The translations under genes were made by a program, and so were the position numbers. A stretch of 6,966 nt of DNA from GWC2-45-44 sp041661665 (GTDB lineage Bacteria; Planctomycetota; Phycisphaerae; Sedimentisphaerales; UBA12454). The DNA lies in contig JBAZTW010000061.1 in the NCBI GenBank assembly GCA_041661665.1, positions 1 to 6,966 on the forward strand, in the 5' to 3' direction. Below the pieces are notes generated by a model that saw nothing but the letters and a program-made list of their open reading frames with translations, had not been told where the DNA came from and did no database searches. Below, piece after piece: positions 1 through 5,557 of the stretch. How positions within the stretch are numbered: the stretch's first letter is position 1; each line of letters opens with the position of its first letter.

Positions 1-270
1 TTATTGTATCTGCATCGCCGAAAGGGAATCCGGTATTATCAAAAGGGATGCCGTGTTCCGTTTTTCTTCCGCTGCGGGCAAACGTTCGGGCTGCTGTTTA
101 TAGTTTACGGCATAATGCGGTTTACAATAGAATTTTTCAGAGATGATAATCCGATTGGGTATTTCGGCCTGACTATTTCGCAGAATCTAAGCGTTGCGCT
201 GTTCGCAATATCCGTGCTGCTGATTATTGTTTTTGGAAATATGAAACAAACGCCATACGCACGGCGATAA
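1..270 (+). CDS. lgt: Prolipoprotein diacylglyceryl transferase, C-terminal fragment
   Basis: This is the last ~89 codons of Lgt, the inner-membrane enzyme that moves diacylglycerol from phosphatidylglycerol to the lipobox cysteine of prolipoproteins, the first step of lipoprotein maturation. The reading frame is open from base 1, so the 5' part lies outside the window; the TTG at 4 is not a real start. The visible part contains the family's late signature, YGIMRFTIEFFRDD, with the conserved Arg and Glu of the RFxIExxR motif. It is followed by the typical GLTISQNLS segment and a final hydrophobic helix (SVALFAISVLLIIVFG), then a short basic tail ending in RR. Such a tail suits a cytosolic C-terminus. 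The stop is TAA at 268-270. The next gene, bioF, converges on it. The family call is confident from the two motifs. Whether the rest of the gene is intact cannot be seen. Confidence 0.88.
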   Translation, partial: LLYLHRRKGIRYYQKGCRVPFFFRCGQTFGLLFIVYGIMRFTIEFFRDDNPIGYFGLTISQNLSVALFAISVLLIIVFGNMKQTPYARR

Positions 271-340
271 ATCCCCAGTGTTTAGCTCCCGGACCTGTGC
301 CGGGGTTCAGAGCCGCGACAGTAATGGAGCGGTCATAACC
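271..340. repeat. Two small GC-rich hairpins after lgt, possibly a REP-like element
   Basis: Just after the lgt stop, CCCGG (288-292) faces CCGGG (300-304) across a 7-base loop, and CCGC (313-316) faces GCGG (329-332) across 12 bases. Neither hairpin is followed by a T-run, so a classical rho-independent terminator is not supported. The GAGCCGCGAC...GGAGCGGTC layout resembles short palindromic intergenic repeats that I associate with planctomycete genomes, but that is memory rather than a search result. The element may help end or stabilise the lgt transcript. This spacer shows no plausible coding region. Confidence 0.35.
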
Positions 341-349
341 AAATCAGAC

Positions 350-391
350 ATCAAATATAAAAAATAAAAATGACATATTAAAAATCAAAAA
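350..391. repeat. Heptad-periodic A-rich array (locus A)
   Basis: From 350 the sequence can be cut into exact 7-base units: ATCAAAT, ATAAAAA, ATAAAAA, TGACATA, TTAAAAA, TCAAAAA. All six units stay in phase. The 25 bases at 367-391 recur identically at 1771-1795 in the spacer between bioF and the rhomboid gene, both in the same orientation. The array lies in the lgt/bioF convergent spacer. Read on the minus strand it becomes T-rich and follows the 408-482 hairpin, so it could help end bioF transcription. Its function is unknown. Confidence 0.7.
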
Positions 392-407
392 CACTCAGTT
401 TTGTAGG

Positions 408-482
408 GTGGACTCTTCCTGTCCGCCATAGCTGGTTTCTTTGTAGCTTTAGCGAAGAAGAATGGCGACGGCGGAAGCCCAC
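408..482. repeat. Long imperfect inverted repeat downstream of bioF
   Basis: The arm at 408-429 (GTGGACTCTTCC...GCCAT) is an imperfect inverted copy of 462-482, with roughly three quarters of positions pairing when small gaps are allowed. The 32-base loop contains a weaker TTCTT/AAGAA pairing. It lies about 45 bases beyond the bioF stop in bioF's direction of transcription, and T-rich DNA (locus A read on the minus strand) follows some 15 bases after the hairpin. It could be a bioF terminator or processing site, or a decayed copy of a dispersed intergenic repeat. No T-run abuts the stem. Confidence 0.45.
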
Positions 483-526
483 GCGGTTTCTTTTTTCTCT
501 GTGCCCCTGTGGTGAAATATAGAACT

Positions 527-1672
527 TTAAATTACAATCGCATTGCATAGCGAGTCGATTTGTTCTTTTGTGTGGTCGCACTGGAGAGAGATTCTTAATC
601 TCGCGGTTCCCGGCGGGACGGTAGGCGGACGAATAGCGACAACCAGAAAGCCGCTATCGAAAAGTCTTTTTGAAAGTTTAACGGTTTTCTCATTGTCGCC
701 TATAATTACAGGCACAATATGACTTGTACTGCCTGCGGTATCGAAGCCTAATATGTTTAACTTTTCTCTGAGATAATCGGCGTTTTGTTTCAGCTTTTTT
801 CTTTGAGCCACTGCTTTTTCGATTATATCAACGGCACAAATTCCAGCGGCTGAATTACAAATCAGCGGAGCGGTTGTATAAATAAAAGGCCTTGCTTTGT
901 TGATTAGATAATCAATTACGCATTTATCTGCGGCGAGGAAACCGCCTGTGCAGCCTGCGGCCTTGCTGAGCGTGGCGACAACAATATCAATATCGCCGAG
1001 CAGGCCGAGTTCTTCGGCAAGTCCTGCTCCCCTGCTGCCGAGACAGCCGAATGCGTGTGCCTCATCGACGATTAAATAAGCGTTGTATTTTTTCTTCAGC
1101 TCGACGAGTTTTTTCAAATCGGCAAAATCGCCATCCATTGAAAAAATACTTTCGGTTACTATGAATTTGCGATTGTATTCATTTGAGGCGAGGAATTTTT
1201 CGATTCTGTCGAATTGCGTTCTGTGATAAGTCCGAAATTCCGCCTGACTGCCTTTGGCGGCATCAATAATTGAGGCGTGGTCGAGTTTGTCCAAGAGAAG
1301 CAGGTCGCCTTTTTGCGGAATGGTTTGCAGTACGGCGAGATTGGTCATAAAGCCGGTCGGAAAAACCAGAGCAGCCTGTTTGTCGAAAAGCCGGGCGAGT
1401 TTTTTTTCCAGTTCGATGTGTGGTGTGATTGTGCCGCTGATAAGTCTTGAGGAAGCTGAGCCGAAGCCAAATTTGTCCATAGCGTTTTTGGCAGCGGCGA
1501 TAATTTCAGGATTTTCCGCCAGGTTCATATAGTTATTGCTGCAAAACAGGATTTTTTCAATACCGTTGATTTTGACGGTAACCCCTGCGGCGGAATCTAT
1601 GGGCAAAAGCTGTCTGAGCAGGTTATCCTGCTGGAGAAGCGACAATTCTTCGGATAGAAAGTTGAAATTCAT
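527..1672 (-). CDS. bioF: 8-amino-7-oxononanoate synthase (biotin synthesis)
   Basis: This is a PLP-dependent alpha-oxoamine synthase that condenses L-alanine with a pimeloyl thioester to give 8-amino-7-oxononanoate, the first dedicated step in building the biotin rings; it acts in the cytosol. Counting from the ATG at 1672 (381 aa, normal for BioF), the visible landmarks are SNNYMNL (45-51), GSASSRLISGT (71-81), His132 in DHAS, Asp203 and His206 in VDEAHAFG, the Schiff-base Lys237 in TLSKAAG, and RPPTVPPGTARLR (348-360). The last motif favours BioF over 2-amino-3-ketobutyrate CoA ligase or 5-aminolevulinate synthase, which share the fold. A TTG three codons upstream (1681) is an alternative start. 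Neither start has a clear Shine-Dalgarno sequence; the ATG is preferred because it is the standard codon and gives a normal N-terminus. The gene stands alone, convergent with lgt and divergent from the rhomboid gene, with no other bio gene in view. The residue after the lysine motif is AAGCTGG rather than the commoner ALGSSGG type, a mild variation. Confidence 0.87.
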   Translation of the reverse strand: MNFNFLSEELSLLQQDNLLRQLLPIDSAAGVTVKINGIEKILFCSNNYMNLAENPEIIAAAKNAMDKFGFGSASSRLISGTITPHIELEKKLARLFDKQAALVFPTGFMTNLAVLQTIPQKGDLLLLDKLDHASIIDAAKGSQAEFRTYHRTQFDRIEKFLASNEYNRKFIVTESIFSMDGDFADLKKLVELKKKYNAYLIVDEAHAFGCLGSRGAGLAEELGLLGDIDIVVATLSKAAGCTGGFLAADKCVIDYLINKARPFIYTTAPLICNSAAGICAVDIIEKAVAQRKKLKQNADYLREKLNILGFDTAGSTSHIVPVIIGDNEKTVKLSKRLFDSGFLVVAIRPPTVPPGTARLRISLQCDHTKEQIDSLCNAIVI

Positions 1673-1726
1673 TGAGTTCAAAATACCAGTATATAAAATT
1701 ATTTATATACAATACACATTTTGAGA

Positions 1727-1796
1727 TTGAAAATCAAAAATCAAAAATTAAAAATTAAAAATTAAAATGTAAAATGACATATTAAAAATCAAAAAT
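1727..1796. repeat. Heptad-periodic A-rich array (locus B)
   Basis: In-phase 7-base units start at 1727: TTGAAAA, TCAAAAA twice, TTAAAAA twice, TTAAAAT, GTAAAAT, GACATAT, TAAAAAT, CAAAAAT. The core at 1734-1761 is a nearly pure tandem of TYAAAAA. Positions 1771-1795 are an identical 25-base copy of 367-391. The array lies upstream of bioF on its minus-strand side and faces a T-rich array at 1823-1885. It is too AT-rich and repetitive to code for protein. Confidence 0.75.
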
Positions 1797-1822
1797 ACCG
1801 GCTTTAGGCATTTACGCAGAAA

Positions 1823-1885
1823 TTTTTGAATTTTGCATTGTAATTTTGATATTTACATTTTGATATTTGATATATGCGATTTTGG
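1823..1885. repeat. Heptad-periodic T-rich array facing locus B (locus C)
   Basis: The 7-base units stay in phase from 1823 as TTTTTGA, ATTTTGC, ATTGTAA, TTTTGAT, ATTTACA, TTTTGAT, ATTTGAT, ATATGCG, ATTTTGG. Its reverse complement resembles locus B, so B and C form a long degenerate inverted repeat around a non-heptad core at about 1797-1822. The possible -35 box of the rhomboid promoter lies inside this array, so the repeat may have supplied promoter sequence. Confidence 0.65.
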
Positions 1886-1893
1886 CGTATAAT
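1867..1893 (+). promoter_or_regulatory. Candidate sigma-70-type promoter of the rhomboid gene
   Basis: A perfect -10 hexamer, TATAAT, occupies 1888-1893. TTGATA at 1867-1872 matches five of six -35 bases, but the spacer is only 15 bp, shorter than the usual 16-18. Transcription would begin near 1900, leaving a short leader that contains AGGGA at 1914-1918 as the ribosome-binding site, four bases before the ATG at 1923. The -10 box is the stronger part of the evidence. Confidence 0.5.
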
Positions 1894-1922
1894 AAACACA
1901 TCAATCTATCAATAGGGACAAT

Positions 1923-2771
1923 ATGAGCATTTATGACAGGGATTATTCGCGGCCTGATTACGAGCAGCAAAGGCCGCAAATGCAGTTTCGCTTTCCGCAG
2001 GTTACGCCTGTGGTTAAGAATCTGCTGATTTTGAACGTCGGCATTTATTTAGCCTGTATAGCCATAAAGCCTTTGGGGAACTTTGTTTATAATTGGTTCA
2101 GCGTCGATTCGACCTCATATATAAACTATTTTCAGGTTTGGCGACTGATAGGCTATCAGTTTCTGCACAGCCTAAACGACCCGTGGCATTTGATTATGAA
2201 TATGATGGGTCTGTATTTTCTGGGGCCGACACTTGAGAAATTCTGGCACAGTAAAAAATTCCTGATTTTCTACCTGCTCTGCGGAGTGACCGGCGGAATA
2301 GCCTATCTTGCGTTGTCGTCTTTTCCGCAAATCGGCCATGGCCAGCTCATCGGAGCGTCCGGGGCGATACTCGGTATGCTGGCGGCGTGCGCGATTTTGT
2401 TTCCGCAGTTTGTGGTATTTATTTTTATATTTCCAGTGCCAATCAGAGTCGCGTCATCGCTATTTATGCTTGTTTATATTATAAATATTTTCACCGGCGG
2501 CGCAAACGCAGGCGGCGACACGGCTCATTTGGCGGGTATGCTTGTCGGGGGCGGATATGTGTATCTGTGGCCGAAGCTGAAAAACAGATATAAGCCGGCA
2601 ATCCACTCGGACAACTGGGAAGTGAGATTTAAGGCATACAGCGAGATTCAGAGGGAAGTAGACAGAATTCTCGAAAAGGTCGCGAAAGAAGGCATAGGCT
2701 CGCTGACCAAAAAAGAAAAAAAGACTCTCGCGGAAGCTACTAAATTAGAGCAGATGAAAAGCGGGTTATGA
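1923..2771 (+). CDS. Rhomboid family intramembrane serine protease
   Basis: This protein of 282 aa is a polytopic inner-membrane protease that cuts transmembrane segments of other membrane proteins; its substrate cannot be inferred. A soluble N-terminus of about 28 residues rich in Arg and Gln (YDRDY near the start) precedes the first helix (about 31-49). The family landmarks are complete: His89-x-x-x-Asn93 in the HLIMN motif, the nucleophile Ser146 in GASG (144-147), and the base His202 in DTAHLAGMLVGG. Hydrophobic helices surround them to about residue 215. The cytosolic tail, about 218-282, is charged and holds the segment EVDRILEKVAKEGIGSLTKKEK, a helical tail type seen on rhomboids of Planctomycetota and Bacteroidota. 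All catalytic residues are present, so activity is expected. The start is supported by AGGGA four bases upstream and by the nearby TATAAT. The gene diverges from bioF. The next gene, hom, begins 129 bp downstream, probably as a separate unit. Confidence 0.9.
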   Translation: MSIYDRDYSRPDYEQQRPQMQFRFPQVTPVVKNLLILNVGIYLACIAIKPLGNFVYNWFSVDSTSYINYFQVWRLIGYQFLHSLNDPWHLIMNMMGLYFLGPTLEKFWHSKKFLIFYLLCGVTGGIAYLALSSFPQIGHGQLIGASGAILGMLAACAILFPQFVVFIFIFPVPIRVASSLFMLVYIINIFTGGANAGGDTAHLAGMLVGGGYVYLWPKLKNRYKPAIHSDNWEVRFKAYSEIQREVDRILEKVAKEGIGSLTKKEKKTLAEATKLEQMKSGL

Positions 2772-2900
2772 GCGAGGCAATTTGCCCTTCCAATCAACCA
2801 TTCAAGTCTCTTGTACCCCTATATTTGTACACCATATTTCGCTTGCGAAAAAGGGTTGTTTTCGATAAACTCTCTGTCCTGAACAGGTTGGGAATTTTTT
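2772..2900. other. Spacer between rhomboid gene and hom, with a tight palindrome
   Basis: This 129-bp stretch has no gene. It contains TTTCGC (2837-2842) and GCGAAA (2845-2850), a perfect 6-bp inverted repeat with a two-base centre, which could be an operator half-site pair or a small hairpin. No T-run follows it, so terminator function is unlikely. TTGTAC occurs twice (2811 and 2825), and CATATT (2833-2838) sits 16 bases after the first copy as a very weak promoter possibility. The hom ribosome-binding site is probably GGGA at 2890-2893, followed by six T residues before the ATG. Any promoter or regulatory site of the hom unit should lie here, but none is convincing. Confidence 0.35.
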
Positions 2901-4223
2901 ATGGCTAAAAAAACTGTAAGAATCGCAATTGTGGGTTTTGGAACCGTCGGCAGCGGCGTCGCTAAAATCATCCTCGAAGACGCTGACTATATCAAAGCAA
3001 AGACAGGCGTACGACTTAAGCTGGCCAAGGTGGTTGACGTTGATATAAAAACCAGGCGAAAAGTTACTCTGCCTAAAGGCGTTCTGACCGACAATCTCGA
3101 CAGCGTTCTGGCCGACAAAAGTATCGATATCGGGATTGAACTTGTCGGCGGGACAAAGACCGCAAAGAACATTCAGCTCAAAATGCTCGCAGCAGGCAAG
3201 GATGTCGTAACGGCAAATAAGGCGCTGTTGGCTAAGCACGGCAATGAGCTTTTCACCGCAGCGCACAAGGCAGGCAGGTGCATCGCGTTTGAGGCAAGTT
3301 GCGCAGGCGGAATACCGATTATATCAGCGATGAGAACGGGGCTCGCGGCAAATAAAATACAGGCCATTTACGGCATTGTCAATGGCACCTGCAATTATAT
3401 CCTGTCGAATATGAGCAAAAAAAATATGCCTTTTTCCGAGGCTCTGAAACAGGCACAGGAAAAAGGATACGCAGAAGCTGACCCGACGCTCGACATCAAC
3501 GGCGAAGACACGGCACACAAGCTGGCGATTCTGGCATCAATGGCGTTCGGATATGAAATCGCCACCGAAGACATCAGCGTTGAAGGCATTGAAAATATAG
3601 ATATCGCTGATATTCAATATGGCAAAGAAATGGGTTATACGCTCAAGCTGCTGGCAATCGGACAAAGAGTCAACGACGAGCGGATATTTTTGCGGGTTCA
3701 CCCATCGTTTATATCAAGCGAAAGCGCACTGGCAAGGGTCGATGGGCCTTTCAACGCGGTAAATGTTTTCGGCCATGCGGTCGGCGGAACGCTGTTCTAC
3801 GGCAGAGGCGCAGGAATGATGCCTACGGCCTCGGCGGTTGTGGCGGATATTATAGAAGTAGCGATGGGCAATTCCGGCAGGCTGTTTAAACATCTTAAAC
3901 TTAAGCCGAGAAAAAAAATCAGCAAATATATCGGCAAAATAGACGAGTTGACGAGCAGATTTTATATAAAGCTAAAAGTTCTTGATAAGCCCGGCGTCTT
4001 TGCGCAGATATGCAGAATTTTAGCGAAGAATAAAATAAGCCTTTCGGGCGTGCTTCAGCACGAAGAACATAACGCAAAGGGGCTTGTGCCCGCAATTGTG
4101 ATTACGCATCAGACTGGACAGAAAAAAATTATCAAAGCTCTGGCAGGCTTGAGCAATCTGGCAATCGTTAAGGAAAAGCCGGTTTGCATAAGGATAGTTG
4201 ACATACCGGAAGATAAGGACTAA
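2901..4223 (+). CDS. hom: Homoserine dehydrogenase with C-terminal ACT domain
   Basis: This 440-aa cytosolic enzyme reduces aspartate semialdehyde to homoserine with NAD(P)H, the branch point to threonine and methionine. An N-terminal Rossmann fold carries GFGTVGSG (12-19). The catalytic domain shows VTANKAL (103-109) with Lys107, NGTCNY (161-166), and GYAEADPTLDINGEDTAHK (189-207). In the last motif Glu192, Asp203 and Lys207 fall at the spacing of the catalytic residues known from yeast homoserine dehydrogenase. A C-terminal ACT domain begins about residue 353 (FYIKLKVLDKPGVFAQI) and runs to about 432, which fits allosteric inhibition by threonine as in other monofunctional ACT-type enzymes. 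Length is normal for this class. The ATG at 2901 gives an N-terminus that begins just ahead of the first beta strand. The gene leads a same-strand group with the phosphoglycerate-mutase-like gene and lysC, though 122 bp of repeat-rich spacer separates it from the next ORF. Confidence 0.95.
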   Translation: MAKKTVRIAIVGFGTVGSGVAKIILEDADYIKAKTGVRLKLAKVVDVDIKTRRKVTLPKGVLTDNLDSVLADKSIDIGIELVGGTKTAKNIQLKMLAAGKDVVTANKALLAKHGNELFTAAHKAGRCIAFEASCAGGIPIISAMRTGLAANKIQAIYGIVNGTCNYILSNMSKKNMPFSEALKQAQEKGYAEADPTLDINGEDTAHKLAILASMAFGYEIATEDISVEGIENIDIADIQYGKEMGYTLKLLAIGQRVNDERIFLRVHPSFISSESALARVDGPFNAVNVFGHAVGGTLFYGRGAGMMPTASAVVADIIEVAMGNSGRLFKHLKLKPRKKISKYIGKIDELTSRFYIKLKVLDKPGVFAQICRILAKNKISLSGVLQHEEHNAKGLVPAIVITHQTGQKKIIKALAGLSNLAIVKEKPVCIRIVDIPEDKD

Positions 4224-4225
4224 AA

Positions 4226-4325
4226 GAATTGAAAATTTAAGATTGAAAATTGAAAAATAAAAAACAGCTTCGCCGTGAGGCGATTCCATAAATCTTCAAT
4301 CTACAATCTTCATTCTTCAATTTAT
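4226..4325. repeat. Inverted pair of heptad arrays with hairpin core (locus D/E)
   Basis: A left array at 4226-4260 reads in 7-base units (GAATTGA, AAATTTA, AGATTGA, AAATTGA, AAAATAA). A right array at 4291-4325 reads AATCTTC, AATCTAC, AATCTTC, ATTCTTC, AATTTAT. The reverse complement of the right array aligns well with the left, so the whole element can fold into a long imperfect stem. Between them TCGCC (4270-4274) pairs with GGCGA (4279-4283) around a GTGA loop, which as RNA would be a GNRA-type tetraloop. It fills nearly all of the hom to phosphoglycerate-mutase-like spacer and ends before the ribosome-binding site (AAGG at 4336-4339). It could reduce read-through or protect mRNA ends within the operon. 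Confidence 0.65.
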
Positions 4326-4345
4326 TAGGTGGTTTAAGGTAAAAT

Positions 4346-5542
4346 ATGAATACCAAATGTAAATATGTGATAGTTATACCAGATGGCGCGGCTGATGAGC
4401 CTATCGAGGCTTTCGGCGGCAAGACCGTGCTGGAAGCGGCTGAAATACCCAATATCGACATTATAAGCCAGACCGGCAGACAGGGACTTGTCCGAACCGT
4501 CGCCAAAGGTATGACACCAGGCAGCGATGTGGCAATGATGAGTCTGCTTGGATATGACCCGCAGCGATTTTATACCGGCAGAGCGCCAATCGAAGCGGTC
4601 GCGATGAATATCAAACTTGAGCCGAGCGACTGGGTCTTTCGCTGCAATTTAGTTACGATTGCCGATGAGAAAATGGCCGACCACAGCGCAGGACACATCT
4701 CAACAAAAGAAGGCGCAAGATTAATTGACGATTTGAATAAAAACCTCGGCAACGCAAATATCAAATTTTATCCGGGCGTGAGCTATCGGCATATTTGCGT
4801 GTTCAAGGGAATGGATTTTGACGTTTATACCGAGCCGCCGCACGACATAATCGGGCAGGAGGTCGAAAAAAATCTGCCTCGCGGAAAAAACGCAGAAATA
4901 TTATTTGAACTTATGGCAAAATCACACCAGCTTATGGCTGACCATGAGATAAATAAAGTAAGACGCGACTTGGGCGAGAATCAGGTTAGCTCAATATGGC
5001 TGTGGGGACAGGGTCAAAAGGCCTCAATGGAAAGCTTTAAAGACAGGTTCGGCCTCAAAGGAGTTGCGATAACAGCGGTCGATTTGGTCAGAGGGCTGGC
5101 GAAGTTAATCGGCTTCGATTTGATAAAAGTCGAGGGTGCAACCGGATTTTTCGACACAAATTATAAAGGAAAAGCGGCAGCGGCGATAGAAGCTCTTGAC
5201 AAATACGACATTGTCTTTATACATATCGAGGGCCCGGACGAAGCAGGCCACGCCGGCAACGCCGAGATAAAGAAAAAGGCCGTCGAGCGAATTGACAAAT
5301 ACATAGTCGGGCCGGTGTATGAGGCTCTGAAGAAGTATCCGGGCTGGCGAATTTTGGTTATGCCGGACCATCCGACGCCGGTGAGCAAACAATCGCATTC
5401 AAACGAACCTGTACCATTCGCTATGGCAGGCGAAGGCATTGAAAGCGTCCTGCAGCAGACGTTCAGCGAAGCAAACGCGGCACAGTCAGGTTTGAAGATA
5501 GAAAAAGGCTTCGAGTTAATGGAATACTTCCTTAGAGGTTGA
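4346..5542 (+). CDS. apgM: Archaeal-type cofactor-independent phosphoglycerate mutase homologue, probable alternative homoserine kinase
   Basis: This 398-aa cytosolic protein belongs to the alkaline phosphatase superfamily, archaeal-type (ApgM) phosphoglycerate mutase branch. Metal-site and catalytic landmarks are visible: Asp13 in PDGAAD, the probable phosphoenzyme Ser60 in TPGSDVAMMSLLGYDP, Asp297 and His301 in DEAGHAG, Asp341-His342 in MPDHPTP, and His351 in the HSNEPVPF segment. All expected metal ligands seem present, so it should be active. Family annotation places a subgroup of these proteins as a proposed homoserine kinase in organisms lacking GHMP-type ThrB. The PDHPTP wording, in place of the GDHSTP form I associate with true mutases, and the position between hom and lysC point to homoserine phosphorylation for threonine synthesis. 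Glycolytic interconversion of 3- and 2-phosphoglycerate remains the alternative. AAGG at 4336-4339 lies six bases before the ATG, with AGGTGG further upstream. The gene ends 15 bp before lysC, so the two are almost certainly cotranscribed. Confidence 0.9.
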   Translation: MNTKCKYVIVIPDGAADEPIEAFGGKTVLEAAEIPNIDIISQTGRQGLVRTVAKGMTPGSDVAMMSLLGYDPQRFYTGRAPIEAVAMNIKLEPSDWVFRCNLVTIADEKMADHSAGHISTKEGARLIDDLNKNLGNANIKFYPGVSYRHICVFKGMDFDVYTEPPHDIIGQEVEKNLPRGKNAEILFELMAKSHQLMADHEINKVRRDLGENQVSSIWLWGQGQKASMESFKDRFGLKGVAITAVDLVRGLAKLIGFDLIKVEGATGFFDTNYKGKAAAAIEALDKYDIVFIHIEGPDEAGHAGNAEIKKKAVERIDKYIVGPVYEALKKYPGWRILVMPDHPTPVSKQSHSNEPVPFAMAGEGIESVLQQTFSEANAAQSGLKIEKGFELMEYFLRG

Positions 5543-5557
5543 AAACAAAAGGAAAAT

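Noticed and set aside
378..581. Minus-strand open frame of 67 codons overlapping the bioF end
   Set aside because: It runs through the repeat and hairpin region, overlaps the real bioF end, has a basic low-information composition and no recognisable domain or ribosome-binding site.
1727..1885. AT-rich repeats considered as a CRISPR array or replication origin iterons
   Set aside because: The units are contiguous without unique spacers, degenerate, and not accompanied by cas genes, a replication initiator gene or DnaA-box clusters.
2837..2850. TTTCGC/GCGAAA palindrome as a rho-independent terminator of the rhomboid gene
   Set aside because: The stem is only six AT-leaning pairs with a two-base centre, and neither strand has a T-run directly after it.
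2873..2888. CTGTCCTGAACAG considered as a LexA-type operator before hom
   Set aside because: The half-sites CTGT and ACAG are separated by five bases rather than the eight of the enterobacterial box, the match is short, and a biosynthetic gene is an unlikely SOS target.
2802..3266. Minus-strand open frame of 154 codons opposite the hom N-terminus
   Set aside because: It is a shadow of the hom Rossmann domain and carries a Cys-rich sequence without any coherent motif pattern.
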